Origin: Saccharomonospora amisosensis
GTDB lineage: Bacteria > Actinomycetota > Actinomycetes > Mycobacteriales > Pseudonocardiaceae
DNA length: 64,000 nt
NCBI RefSeq assembly: GCF_011761185.1
Contig: NZ_JAAOYM010000001.1
Location: forward strand, 1,302,001 to 1,366,000
Reading direction: 5' to 3'
Part shown: positions 1 through 9,769 of the stretch, piece after piece
How positions within the stretch are numbered: the first letter of the stretch is position 1
Layout of the letters: every line of letters starts with the position of its first letter
Program-made: the position numbers and the translations under genes
The notes under the pieces: generated by a model
Told to the model about the DNA's origin: nothing
Databases searched by the model: none
The model's input: only the letters and a program-made list of their open reading frames with translations

Positions 1-219
1 GAGCAGCGCGCCCTGGCCGAAGTGCATAACCCAGTTCAGCAGCCGTAGCCGCTTGCCCCTGGGTTCGGGCGTACCCGCCAGGCGGGCCAGCACGCGGCCG
101 GGCACATGCGAGTCGGGCCGACCCGTCAGCCGCTGCTCCACGCGCTCCGACAACGTCATAGCGACCGTTCCCGCCGTACCGGCCACGAAACCTTCCCACA
201 GGACGCGTTTCACCGTCAT
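1..219 (-). CDS. Partial membrane-associated protein (N-terminus only)
   Basis: An open frame runs from an ATG at 219 off the left edge, giving 73 codons. The predicted N-terminus has a small-residue-rich stretch (GFVAGTAGTVAM, about residues 10-21) followed by a charged segment and then LNWVMHFGQGALL at the edge, a pattern seen in small actinobacterial membrane proteins related to DUF1440. A second in-frame ATG lies at 159. No convincing ribosome site is visible before 219. The function is unknown and only the first part can be seen. It points the same way as menC but is separated from it by about 430 bases without a clear gene. Confidence 0.5.
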   Translation of the reverse strand, partial: MTVKRVLWEGFVAGTAGTVAMTLSERVEQRLTGRPDSHVPGRVLARLAGTPEPRGKRLRLLNWVMHFGQGALL

Positions 220-645
220 GACCACGGATTACCCGGCAACGCCCTTGAACACTCGCCGGGCCGCCTGATCGCGACGACCGGCGACGGAACGTCAGCGTGC
301 TGACCGATCCGAACTCCCTGCATCGCGGACAGTAGGCCTACCTCGGCAAGGGTCTGGTCAACCGCATTGAGCATCGACGAGCTCCCCGCTTTGACGCGGT
401 GGTGTTGTCGCACCCGTGACCCCATCGATCGGTTGGCACGGCGCGGATTCCGTTGTTCATCTCGGCGTCGCGCCGATACTCGGGGCACTGGTGAGTATGG
501 ACGGATCACAAGGGATCGACCTTTACGGCTGCCGCGGCCACGAAGGCCATTTCCTGTCCATTACGACGTGGTGGGGGCAGCCGCACTGTCCACTGAGGTG
601 CGGCATTCTGATCGCGGTCGGCGGTACCGGCGTGAGGACCGGCGG
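220..645. other. Intergenic stretch without a supported gene
   Basis: Short open frames occur in several phases but none has a convincing start, a ribosome site or a recognisable protein pattern. No strong hairpin was noticed. It may be decayed coding sequence. I see nothing to annotate. Confidence 0.4.
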
Positions 646-1641
646 TCAGTCGGCGCGGTTGGTCCCGTGCGCGGCCCGGACTCGGGCGAGTCGGTCGCGC
701 CACCATGCGGCTCGGTCGGGGTCGGTGAGCTGGTAGGCCTCGAGCAGGGTCGGGTCCGGAGTGGGTGGCGTGCGCGGCACGGGCAGGTAGCCGTCTGTTG
801 GTCGCAGCGACTGCGGGTCGGCCACGAGGTCGCCTTCCAGCAGTGAGAGGGTGCCGAGGCCGCAGGCGAAGTCGAGGTCGGGCAGGGCACCCGCCAGGGC
901 GAGCTGCGCGGCGAGGCCGATGCTGGTTTCCAGCGCGGACGACACCACGCAGGGCAGTCCAGCGGCTTCGGCAACCTCCAGCGAACGCCGTACGCCGCCG
1001 AGTGGGGTGCACTTGATGACTGCGACGTCGGCTGCGCCCGCGACAGCGACACGCAGCGGGTCCTCAGCGCGGCGGATGGACTCGTCGGCGGCGATGCGCA
1101 CCTCGACCTGTCGGCGGACGGCGGCCAGTTCCTCGACGGTCCAGCAGGGCTGTTCAACGTATTCGAGCCCGCTTGCTGCTTTGTCGAGCTGGCCTATGTG
1201 GGACACGGCGGTGTCGACATCCCAGACTCCGTTGGCATCCACCCGGATCGCACCGTCCGGACCGAGAGCATCCCGGACGGCTTCGACGCGGGCGAGGTCT
1301 TCGGTCAGCGACTCAGGATGGTCGGCGACCTTGACCTTGGCGGTACGGCAGCCGGAATTGGCGGCGATCTCGCGGGCACGTTCGGGGTCTACGGCGGGCA
1401 CGGTGCAGTTGATGGGGATGCGGTCGCGTACCGGTTCGGGCCAGCCGACGGTGCATTGTTCGATCGTGGTCGCCAGCCACGCGGCGGACACGGTGTCGTC
1501 GTAGTCGGCGAACGGGCAGAACTCGCCCCACCCGGCGGGACCTTCGATCAGCATCCCTTCCCGCACGGTGATGTTCCGGAACCGGGTGCGCATGGGGATC
1601 GCGTAGATGCGGGCGCCGTCGAAGTCGATCTCGTTGGCCAT
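646..1641 (-). CDS. menC: o-Succinylbenzoate synthase (MenC), enolase superfamily
   Basis: The 331-residue protein matches the short actinobacterial MenC family, which dehydrates SHCHC to o-succinylbenzoate in cytosolic menaquinone synthesis. The capping domain occupies roughly residues 1-90. The barrel carries the enolase-superfamily residues: a KxK pair at 102/104 (AKVKVAD), metal ligands D135 (RVDANG), E163 (YVEQP) and D186 (AADES), and the second catalytic lysine K210 (VIKCTP). Length and motifs are complete, so it should be functional. The start is the ATG at 1641. No other men genes are nearby. It lies beside element-type genes, so it may be the chromosomal flank or cargo; the window does not settle which. 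Confidence 0.88.
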   Translation of the reverse strand: MANEIDFDGARIYAIPMRTRFRNITVREGMLIEGPAGWGEFCPFADYDDTVSAAWLATTIEQCTVGWPEPVRDRIPINCTVPAVDPERAREIAANSGCRTAKVKVADHPESLTEDLARVEAVRDALGPDGAIRVDANGVWDVDTAVSHIGQLDKAASGLEYVEQPCWTVEELAAVRRQVEVRIAADESIRRAEDPLRVAVAGAADVAVIKCTPLGGVRRSLEVAEAAGLPCVVSSALETSIGLAAQLALAGALPDLDFACGLGTLSLLEGDLVADPQSLRPTDGYLPVPRTPPTPDPTLLEAYQLTDPDRAAWWRDRLARVRAAHGTNRAD

Positions 1642-1729
1642 CAGGGGATGCCGTCCTCGTCACGTCGGGTGGTGGTCGCGGGAGAGCAACTCGGCGACGC
1701 CGCAATCGGAGGCGCTGCGCGCCACCACG

Positions 1730-1843
1730 ATGTTGGTGGGCCTAACGCATCAGCATACGAACCACTCGGTGCTGGTCGAAGGGCCTGAGATCACGATCCG
1801 CCCGGTGGGCACCCGTCGTTTGGTGGCGGGTGGTTCCCTATGA
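1730..1843 (+). CDS. Small 37-residue ORF preceding the CxxC mini-protein
   Basis: This short frame starts at an ATG and its stop overlaps the next ATG by 4 bases (ATGA), which suggests translational coupling. Its C-terminus reads ITIRPVGTRRLVAGGSL, resembling tiny ORFs I associate with the leading region of actinomycete integrative elements. A GGAGG lies too far upstream (1709-1713) to be an ideal ribosome site, and the frame stays open further 5', so the start is uncertain. The function is unknown. The coupling to the next two genes is the main support. Confidence 0.4.
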   Translation: MLVGLTHQHTNHSVLVEGPEITIRPVGTRRLVAGGSL

Positions 1844-2040
1844 GCCACCGCAAGATCATTACCGGGTTGACGGCCGTGCAGGCCGACGGGCTGGCCTGCG
1901 TGGTGTGCGGGGCTGACTACCTCCGTGTCCGGGTTCCGCATGTGCCGGTGGGTTGGTCGGAGACCGGCTCGCAGGTGTTCGCCTGCGTCGCCCGCTGCCC
2001 GGACGACGAGCGGTGCGCGGCGGGAGGTGTGCTGCGGTGA
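1840..2040 (+). CDS. Small CxxC (zinc-ribbon-like) protein of integrative element
   Basis: The 66-residue protein has two cysteine clusters: CVVC near residue 20, and two single cysteines at about residues 49 and 53. This suggests a small zinc-binding fold. Mini-proteins of this type are common beside DUF2637 genes in actinomycete integrative elements and plasmids. It is coupled on both sides: its ATG overlaps the preceding stop, and its TGA overlaps the GTG of the DUF2637 gene (GTGA). The role is unknown; a nucleic-acid or protein-binding accessory role in maintenance or transfer is a guess from context. Confidence 0.6.
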   Translation: MSHRKIITGLTAVQADGLACVVCGADYLRVRVPHVPVGWSETGSQVFACVARCPDDERCAAGGVLR

Positions 2041-2756
2041 GCACCACGGCATCCCCGGCTCGGCGGGACCGGGCGCTGTGGGTGCAGTGCGCCTGCACTG
2101 CACTGGTCGCGCTCGGCGCGGCGTACGCCTCCTACCGGCACGGCCGCGAGTTCGCCTTGCGCTTCGGTGCCGACGAAGCGACGGCGGCGATCTGGCCATT
2201 GATCGTGGACGGCATCCTGACCACGGCCACAGTCGAGTTGTGGAAGACGACCGGCCGCCATACGGGTGGCCGGTGGGCTGCCTGGTTGTCCTTCGTGTTC
2301 GGGATCTGCCTCTCGCTCTGCGCTAACGTGGCGGCGGCTCCTGAGCTGAGCGTGTTCGCCGTGGCGGTCGCGGCGTGCCCGCCGCTTGCCCTGCTGCTGG
2401 CGGTCGAGCTGCTCAACCGCGCGCTCAAACGGCACCGCGTCGAGACCACGAGCGAGACCACCGAGACGGGCGAGACCGGCGACGAGAAGGCCCCGGTGGT
2501 GCGTCTCGCGGTGGTCCCGGACGAGTCTCGGTCGTCGGCCGAGCCGACCGCCGAGCAGCGGATGTGGGCGTACCACGTGACCGAGCGGGCCAAGGGCCGC
2601 ACGCCGACCGGCGCGGAGCTGGACCGGATCGCGGGCACGAACAACTACGGCCGTCGCGTTCTGCGGGAGTGGCGACGGCAAGGCCGCATCGCGGATGACG
2701 CGACGGTTGATCATCAGCGCTCCAGATCGGTGCGCAGGGCCGTCGAAGTCCAGTAA
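2037..2756 (+). CDS. DUF2637 membrane protein, SpdA/spread-protein-like
   Basis: The 239-residue protein has four hydrophobic helices (about residues 11-32, 48-67, 78-99 and 102-124). A threonine/glutamate-rich linker (ETTSETTETGETG) and a basic C-terminus with an HTH-like segment around 180-225 follow. This layout matches DUF2637 proteins carried by actinomycete conjugative plasmids and integrative elements, where they are linked to spread within the mycelium or to transfer. The GTG at 2037 is chosen because it overlaps the preceding stop (GTGA) and has GGGAGG 8-10 bases upstream. It ends in a stem-loop that includes the stop codon. Confidence 0.75.
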   Translation: MSTTASPARRDRALWVQCACTALVALGAAYASYRHGREFALRFGADEATAAIWPLIVDGILTTATVELWKTTGRHTGGRWAAWLSFVFGICLSLCANVAAAPELSVFAVAVAACPPLALLLAVELLNRALKRHRVETTSETTETGETGDEKAPVVRLAVVPDESRSSAEPTAEQRMWAYHVTERAKGRTPTGAELDRIAGTNNYGRRVLREWRRQGRIADDATVDHQRSRSVRRAVEVQ

Positions 2757-2778
2757 GTGCTGTGGACGTACTGGACTT
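2746..2778 (+). terminator. Stem-loop terminator after the DUF2637 gene
   Basis: A perfect 10-base inverted repeat (AAGTCCAGTA / TACTGGACTT) with a 13-base loop spans the stop codon and is followed by TTTG. It separates the plus-strand DUF2637 gene from the convergent DUF6933 gene. Confidence 0.65.
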
Positions 2779-2809
2779 TGCGTACAGATGAACCTGACTG
2801 GTGGCGTGC

Positions 2810-3313
2810 TCAGTGTGAGGTGGTGATCGCCTGCAAGGTGGCGATGAGTTCGCGGTCCGGACTGACGTTTCTGCTGTACAGCGGGCTGCAAGGGGTCGCG
2901 GCCAGTCGGACCGCGAGTTCGACGAGGTCCACGGTGGGATCGTCGTGGCGGTGGATCTCGGCGAGGCGGGCGAACTCGGTCATGACGCCCACCACGCTGC
3001 GGTTCGCGGTAACACCGAGCTGAGCGGTCTGCATGTGCTGCCGTTCCTGGTCCACGAACGCGGCGGGAGCCTGGCGGACGGTCAGCGCCGTGCTGATCTG
3101 CTCGGCGATCCTGCTGCTCAGGGTCGCTGTAGGTGCCAAGGGCAGTAGCACGGGCAGCAACGTCGTCTCGTTGACCAGCAGCACGATCCGCGGCCGCCAG
3201 AACAGGACAGTGGCATACCACGGACCCAGCAACGTCGTGCCCCGATCGTCGTCCCGCGCGATTGACGGACCCGCCAGACGCAGCAGTTTCTTGGTCGCAC
3301 GCACGATCAGCAC
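2810..3313 (-). CDS. DUF6933 family protein
   Basis: The 167-residue protein begins VLIVRATKKLL. It then has a conserved-looking core with a WYA-x-VLFWR segment, VLLVNETTLLPVLLPLAP and a C-terminal helical region, a pattern I recognise as DUF6933 (small proteins of unknown function, often in mobile or defence neighbourhoods). The GTG at 3313 is preferred because GGGGGAGG sits about 9 bases upstream, although the frame extends to 3331. It is convergent with the DUF2637 gene and lies downstream of the DUF2130-like gene on the same strand, separated by a terminator-like hairpin. No catalytic motif is obvious. Confidence 0.65.
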   Translation of the reverse strand: MLIVRATKKLLRLAGPSIARDDDRGTTLLGPWYATVLFWRPRIVLLVNETTLLPVLLPLAPTATLSSRIAEQISTALTVRQAPAAFVDQERQHMQTAQLGVTANRSVVGVMTEFARLAEIHRHDDPTVDLVELAVRLAATPCSPLYSRNVSPDRELIATLQAITTSH

Positions 3314-3367
3314 CCGTCCATCCTCCCCCACCTACGACTGCGACAGACCAGGCACCGGCTACAGAGG

Positions 3368-3404
3368 AGGGCGACGTTGCCAGGCACTGCGGCAACGTCG
3401 CCCT
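3368..3404 (-). terminator. 14-bp perfect hairpin between DUF2130-like and DUF6933 genes
   Basis: AGGGCGACGTTGCC is repeated as its exact reverse complement after a 9-base loop, just 3' of the minus-strand gene ending at 3415. There is no U tract on the minus strand, as is common for actinobacterial terminators. Confidence 0.65.
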
Positions 3405-3414
3405 TCACCGTTAA

Positions 3415-4839
3415 TCACGCGGCACCGTGAGACTCGGCCGTGCTGACGAGTTCGGGACCGGTCGCACCGGCCAGTGCGACAAGCGCTTCGTCGAGCAGGC
3501 GCCGGACGGCGGAGTTGAGGGCGGTGCACTCGCTGTCGATCTTCGTCGCCGACTTCTGGATCGTGGCGGACAGCTTCTTGACCGAGTCGATCTTCACCAG
3601 GTGGTTGAGCGCTTCGGCGATCTTCTCCTCGGCCGTGGCGACCTGGTGGACGCCCTTGCGGCTTGCCGTCGCGATGGCGGTCGTGCGCAGGAGCATGATC
3701 ACGGTGCGCAGGAGGTCAGGGCTGTCGTTGTCTGGGTCGAAGGCCAGCACGAGCCGCTGCGCGCCGATCACACGGAGGGTCTGCCTGCCGTTCTGGTCGA
3801 TGGTGCGGACGAGGCCGAGCGAGGCGACGGCATCGCGGTTGCGCTCTGCTTCGGCGAAGTAGTCGGTCCAGCCGGTGCGCGACGAGTCGGTCATCTCGAT
3901 GACGACGCGGGCGGCGCCGTCGTTCAGGCTCAGCACACCGTCGCCCTTCTTGCAGCGGGGCAGGCGGCCCGTGGTCGTGCTGGTGTCCGTGTAGTCGTCG
4001 CCGAGCCCGGCGGCGATGCCTGTCAGCACGGTGTGCACCGAGCCGGCGTAGGACTCGCCCTTGATCGGCGTCACCTTGGCGAGGGCGGTCGTGGCCTCGT
4101 GGACGCGCAGTACGGTCGACACCTCCTCGATCTTGCTCGTCAACTCGGCGTGTTGCTTGGCCAGTTGCTGGGTGAGCTGTTCCTGCTGGGCGGTGAGTTC
4201 GGCGGCGTGCTTGGCCATTGGGGAAGTCGGGTCGGACGGGTCGAACTGCCTAGCGGCCTTGGCCAGCAGTTCGGCCGTTCCAGCGCTCACCTTCGCGTCG
4301 AGATCGGTGCTGAACTTGTCGAGCACCGGCTGGAGGCGTTCGACAAGTTCGGGGTTCTCACCAGCGAAGATGCGGCGCAGCTCGGTGTTGAGGTCCTGCT
4401 TCGCCGTCATTACCGCCGTGGTGAGCTCCTTGCGGCTCTGGGTGCCCGCGTCGGTGATGGTCGTCTTGGCGTCACGGGCCGCCGCCATGACGGCTTCGGA
4501 CGCTTCCTTCACTGCTCGCGCCGTGAGTTCGGCTGCCTGGGCGGTGGAGTGGGCGGTCTTGTCTCCGACGTCCCTCAGCAGTCGTTCGAGTGCCTGAGCT
4601 TCTTGGGCCTGTCCGGTCACGCTCAGTGCATGCGCGCCGATGCGTACGGCCTCGGTGACGTAGTTGGTCAGGTCGGCACTCGTGAGGGTGTCGAGGTTCT
4701 CCACGAGCGGGCCGCGCTCGCCGGAGACCCAGCGCTGGGCCTCTCGTGCGACCTCGCGGTCGTGGATCGTCAGTCGCTCGATGACGACCGCTGTGGCGTC
4801 GTTGTCGAAGTGGGCTGGGTGCTTGATGTGCTGGGTCAT
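3415..4839 (-). CDS. Coiled-coil DUF2130/RmuC-like protein beside the type I RM locus
   Basis: The 474-residue soluble protein has a long heptad-rich, alanine/glutamine-rich segment (about residues 75-250). An alpha/beta C-terminal part follows, with KKGDGVL near 297-303 and RVVIEMTD near 311-318. The layout resembles DUF2130 proteins, which pair a coiled coil with a restriction-nuclease-like fold; here the lysine expected after the conserved acid appears to be threonine, so nuclease activity is doubtful. Related actinobacterial proteins are often mis-named Fis-type regulators. The ATG at 4839 has AGGAG about 5 bases upstream; the frame itself extends to 4947. It is divergent from the HTH/methylase-like gene at 5024, suggesting a defence-associated role. 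Confidence 0.55.
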   Translation of the reverse strand: MTQHIKHPAHFDNDATAVVIERLTIHDREVAREAQRWVSGERGPLVENLDTLTSADLTNYVTEAVRIGAHALSVTGQAQEAQALERLLRDVGDKTAHSTAQAAELTARAVKEASEAVMAAARDAKTTITDAGTQSRKELTTAVMTAKQDLNTELRRIFAGENPELVERLQPVLDKFSTDLDAKVSAGTAELLAKAARQFDPSDPTSPMAKHAAELTAQQEQLTQQLAKQHAELTSKIEEVSTVLRVHEATTALAKVTPIKGESYAGSVHTVLTGIAAGLGDDYTDTSTTTGRLPRCKKGDGVLSLNDGAARVVIEMTDSSRTGWTDYFAEAERNRDAVASLGLVRTIDQNGRQTLRVIGAQRLVLAFDPDNDSPDLLRTVIMLLRTTAIATASRKGVHQVATAEEKIAEALNHLVKIDSVKKLSATIQKSATKIDSECTALNSAVRRLLDEALVALAGATGPELVSTAESHGAA

Positions 4840-5023
4840 CGCGTTCTCCTGCGGGAAGCGCTGCCGATGATCGACAGCGGGCCCACACAGGTTGAGCCGA
4901 GCCGGGCGGCGTTGTCGCACATGAACGTGGATAAATGGGGTTATCACTTCTCATACCCGCGATGTGGGCCATTCTCGATACTCTCTGTGTCGTGAGTCGG
5001 CGGATAGACCGAGGAGGTGTGTC
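4840..5023. promoter_or_regulatory. Divergent intergenic region of the RM locus
   Basis: This 184-base stretch separates the minus-strand DUF2130-like gene from the plus-strand HTH fusion gene and must hold promoters for both. It is clearly more AT-rich than its flanks (for example around 4925-4990). GAGGAGGT at 5011-5018 is the ribosome site for the GTG at 5024. I could not fix -35/-10 hexamers with confidence. The neighbouring HTH protein is a candidate autoregulator. Confidence 0.4.
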
Positions 5024-6913
5024 GTGGCAGGTGGGGGGCCTACGTTGACGTTGCAGGATGTCGCGGATCTCGCTCGTGTCCGTCGTCCGGTCGTGAGCAT
5101 GTGGCGCAACCGGCCGCGCGTCCGCGGTCTGCATGTGCCCTTCCCCGCCCCTGTCGAGGTCTCTGGCGGGATGGAGCGCTTCCGCCGCGAAGACGTCGTC
5201 GAGTGGCTGGAGCGCACTGGCCGAGGTAACAACCCCGAGGCGAATCTCGACGCACCAGCGTTGAGCGTGCCCGATGACGTGCCCTTGGACGAACTCGTCA
5301 CGTGGCTCTGCCTCGCAGTATTGACAGGGGAGGAACTGGCGGACACGACAGCGGAGAACCGCATCACCCTGGCGCGCGGTGTCGATCCCGACGACCGGGT
5401 GCTGTTCCGCGAGGTGGAGGCTTCCGTGCCGGCCGTCTGCACGCTGCGGTTCATCGATGACCTGGTTGAGGCGTCGTACGGCCCGCGCGAGGCACTCGAC
5501 CGGCTGGAGCAAGGAAGGGCCGCGCGGACGCTGGGCACTCGTGATCTCACCTCCGACGCAGTTGACCTCATCCACGCCGTCGCCGAAGCCTGCGCCCTCC
5601 ACCTCGACCCCGAGGGCGTGCCGCTCGTGCACGTCGGCCCGGCGTCGAGCGTGACGCTCGCGCTTGCTGACACCTTCACCCATCTCGTGGTGCCCGGCGG
5701 CACTCCGGAGTTGCGGGACATCAGACGCAGGGCGGCGATTCGCGAGATCGAGACCGTCGACGACGCGGCAGGCCCTGGCGTCCGAGTGTTGTCTGCCATC
5801 GGCAGGCCCGCCGACGAGCTGCTTGATTTGGTCGACAACCTCGTGCTCGATCTCGGCGAGGGTGAACTCGCGATCATCATCGGCCCGGCTGGCGTCCTGT
5901 GCGACGAGCTACAGGGGCAGCAGGAGCGGCACCGAGCGCAGACTCTCCGCTCGGAGAGCCTCGCTGTCGCGCTGCGCCTTCCTCGGGGAATGTGGCGTGA
6001 GGCGCACCGGCAGGCGCTGGGCCTGTGGGTTTGCGCGACCGGCGGGTCCATGCAACGGCCGCTGGTCGCCGACCTGGCCGCGTTCACCCGAGACGAGCTG
6101 GACTTGGGCGACCTCGCCTCCGACGTGACCGGCGCGTTGACAGCCACGCGAGGTCGTGCTTTCCGTTACCTTCGCCCGCACGACCTCCCACCGATCCTGA
6201 GTGCCCGCACTGTCGTCGTGCCCCGTGGGGTGCGAGCACTGCGGCTCGCGACGACGGAGATCGAGCGGCACCTCGCCGTCATCAACGCGGCCACCCTGGT
6301 GACGAGCGAGCCGATCCAGCCCTTCGACGTGCTGGCCGAACGCGCCCCTGGCGCGATGTTGCTGCGCAGGCGGTCGCTGGGCGAACTGAAAGACCTGGGG
6401 CACGTACGAGTGCTCCGCGGCAGCCGGATCGACCACAGTCACGACAATCCTGCCGGTTCCGTCGCGGTCCTGTCCGCGACCGACTTACACGGCACTGCGC
6501 GCCTCGACCCGTTCGATGCTGCGCGGCTGTACCCGCGCGCGGTCCGAACTGATCCGGGGGATGTGGTGTTCGCGGAACGGCCACACCCGATCGCGAGGGT
6601 CGACGACCACGGCGGATCGCTGGTGGCCTCCCCGTCGAAGATCCTTCGGATCAGTTCGCAGGCAGGAATCGGCCCCCACGCGGTGGCGGCGATCATCAAC
6701 CGGCTGCCGAACGAGCCCACCGAGTGGCAGACCTGGAGCGTGCCGATCCTCGACACCTCCGAGGTGGAGCGGCTGGAAGAGGCGCTTCTTGCCGCAGCGA
6801 ACCACGAGACCACCCTGCGGCGGCACCTGGATGCAACGCGGGATCTCGTCACGGCCATGATCGACGGAGTCGCCGCCGGCGCGGTGACTCTCTCCACGCG
6901 GACAACGCAGTAG
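5024..6913 (+). CDS. HTH, degenerate methylase and HsdS-like fusion protein
   Basis: The 629-residue protein appears to have three parts. Residues about 7-65 form an AlpA/MerR-like HTH (LTLQDVADLA, later RFRREDVVEWLER). Residues about 180-340 look like a decayed N6-adenine methylase core: LVHVGPASS sits where DPACGSGG is expected, no NPPF is present, and ALRLPRGMW with LGLWV matches the later strand pattern of HsdM. Residues about 440-629 resemble a type I specificity half ending in the helix LRRHLDATRDLVTAMIDGV. The start is a GTG with GAGGAGGT upstream. It is followed after 14 bases by hsdM, so it is probably co-transcribed. It could be a regulator or target-recognition accessory; the function is inferred. 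Confidence 0.6.
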   Translation: MAGGGPTLTLQDVADLARVRRPVVSMWRNRPRVRGLHVPFPAPVEVSGGMERFRREDVVEWLERTGRGNNPEANLDAPALSVPDDVPLDELVTWLCLAVLTGEELADTTAENRITLARGVDPDDRVLFREVEASVPAVCTLRFIDDLVEASYGPREALDRLEQGRAARTLGTRDLTSDAVDLIHAVAEACALHLDPEGVPLVHVGPASSVTLALADTFTHLVVPGGTPELRDIRRRAAIREIETVDDAAGPGVRVLSAIGRPADELLDLVDNLVLDLGEGELAIIIGPAGVLCDELQGQQERHRAQTLRSESLAVALRLPRGMWREAHRQALGLWVCATGGSMQRPLVADLAAFTRDELDLGDLASDVTGALTATRGRAFRYLRPHDLPPILSARTVVVPRGVRALRLATTEIERHLAVINAATLVTSEPIQPFDVLAERAPGAMLLRRRSLGELKDLGHVRVLRGSRIDHSHDNPAGSVAVLSATDLHGTARLDPFDAARLYPRAVRTDPGDVVFAERPHPIARVDDHGGSLVASPSKILRISSQAGIGPHAVAAIINRLPNEPTEWQTWSVPILDTSEVERLEEALLAAANHETTLRRHLDATRDLVTAMIDGVAAGAVTLSTRTTQ

Positions 6914-6927
6914 GAAGGACAGGCAGC

Positions 6928-8545
<1,618 letters not shown>

Positions 8546-8553
<8 letters not shown>

Positions 8554-9769
8554 AATGAAGCGCACGACCATTGGAGCCTTGGGCAGGCTATTCGATGGGC
8601 CACATGCAACTCCCACGCGACGGTCCGATGGGCCATACTTTCTTAACATCGCTAGCCTCAAGTCTGGTCGCCTCGACCTATCGGAGTCAGACCACGTTTC
8701 TGAAGAAGACTTCGTCCGCTGGACACGCAGGGTCATCCCTCGCGCGGGGGACCTCTTGTTCTCGTATGAGACTCGACTCGGCGAAGCGGCACTGATGCCA
8801 GAAGGAGTAACGGCTTGCTTGGGACGCCGTATGGCTCTCCTGCGACCGGATCGCTCTATTGTTGATCCGCGATTCCTTCTCTATTTCTACCTTAGCCCCT
8901 CTTTCCAGCGGGCCATCGCCACAAACACGATCCATGGCGCCACAGTGCCACGGATTGGACTCTCAACAATGCCTGCATGGGAGATAGCGATACCCAGCCT
9001 TTCCAAGCAAAAGGCAATTGCTGATGTTCTAGGGGCGCTCGACGACAAGATCGCCGCAAACGATCAAGTAGCGGTTACCGCCCTAAGCCTCGCTGATGCG
9101 CTGTTCGCCGCAAGCCTGCAGCGAGATGCCGGAACCCCCATAACCATCGGGGAACTCGCAGATCGAGGCGTTCTTACACAAGGAGACGGGTATCGAACGA
9201 AGCAGGCTGAGCACGGCCAGCCAGGATTCCGAATTCTGAGAGCAGGAGATATTCGAGACGGACGTGTCGTTCCAGAAGGAACCGACTTCGTATCGGAATC
9301 CTATGCTCGACAAATCGGACAGAAAGCCTCTCGCCCGAACGACATTGTCATGACTACAAAAGGTTCGGTGGGGCGAGTGGCAGTTGTGCCACCCGACCTC
9401 GAGACTGTCGTCTACAGCCCGCAGATTTGCTACTTTCGCGTACTCAACGAAGATGCTCTCGATCGCGGTTATCTAGCTGCTTGGTTTAGAAGCTCAGATC
9501 TTCAAACCCAAGCGTCGCAACTAATGTTCAAGAGTGACATGGCGCCGTATATCAACCTTCGCGACATTCGCTCTCTCACTGTTCCCGTACCAAGCCGGAC
9601 CGAGCAGCGTAAACAAGGAGAGCTGCAACGCAGTCTCCTAGATATCATCCATGCCGCCCACTCCGAAAGCAGGCGGCTCGGACGTACGCGGGACGAACTG
9701 CTGCCCCTGCTGATGTCCGGAAAGATCCGCGTGCGGGAAGTCGAAAAAAACGTGGAGGGGGTCGTGTGA
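8546..9769 (+). CDS. hsdS: Type I restriction-modification specificity subunit HsdS
   Basis: The protein of about 407 residues has two target-recognition halves, each followed by a conserved helical spacer: LSKQKAIADVLGALDDKIAAN (about 150-170) and the C-terminal helix ending DELLPLLMSGKIRV. This gives a bipartite DNA target. The ATG at 8546 overlaps the hsdM stop; an alternative ATG is at 8555. The gene is visibly more AT-rich and less GC3-biased than hsdM and hsdR, typical of specificity genes that recombine or arrive separately. Its stop overlaps the hsdR start. Confidence 0.93.

Noticed and set aside
367-846. Plus-strand frame of 159 codons near the left edge
   Set aside because: It runs antisense into menC and has no ribosome site or family resemblance.
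1-2500. Left attachment site as a copy of the tRNA 3' end
   Set aside because: Scanning by eye found no match to the T-arm and acceptor sequence on either strand; a short core could still be missed.
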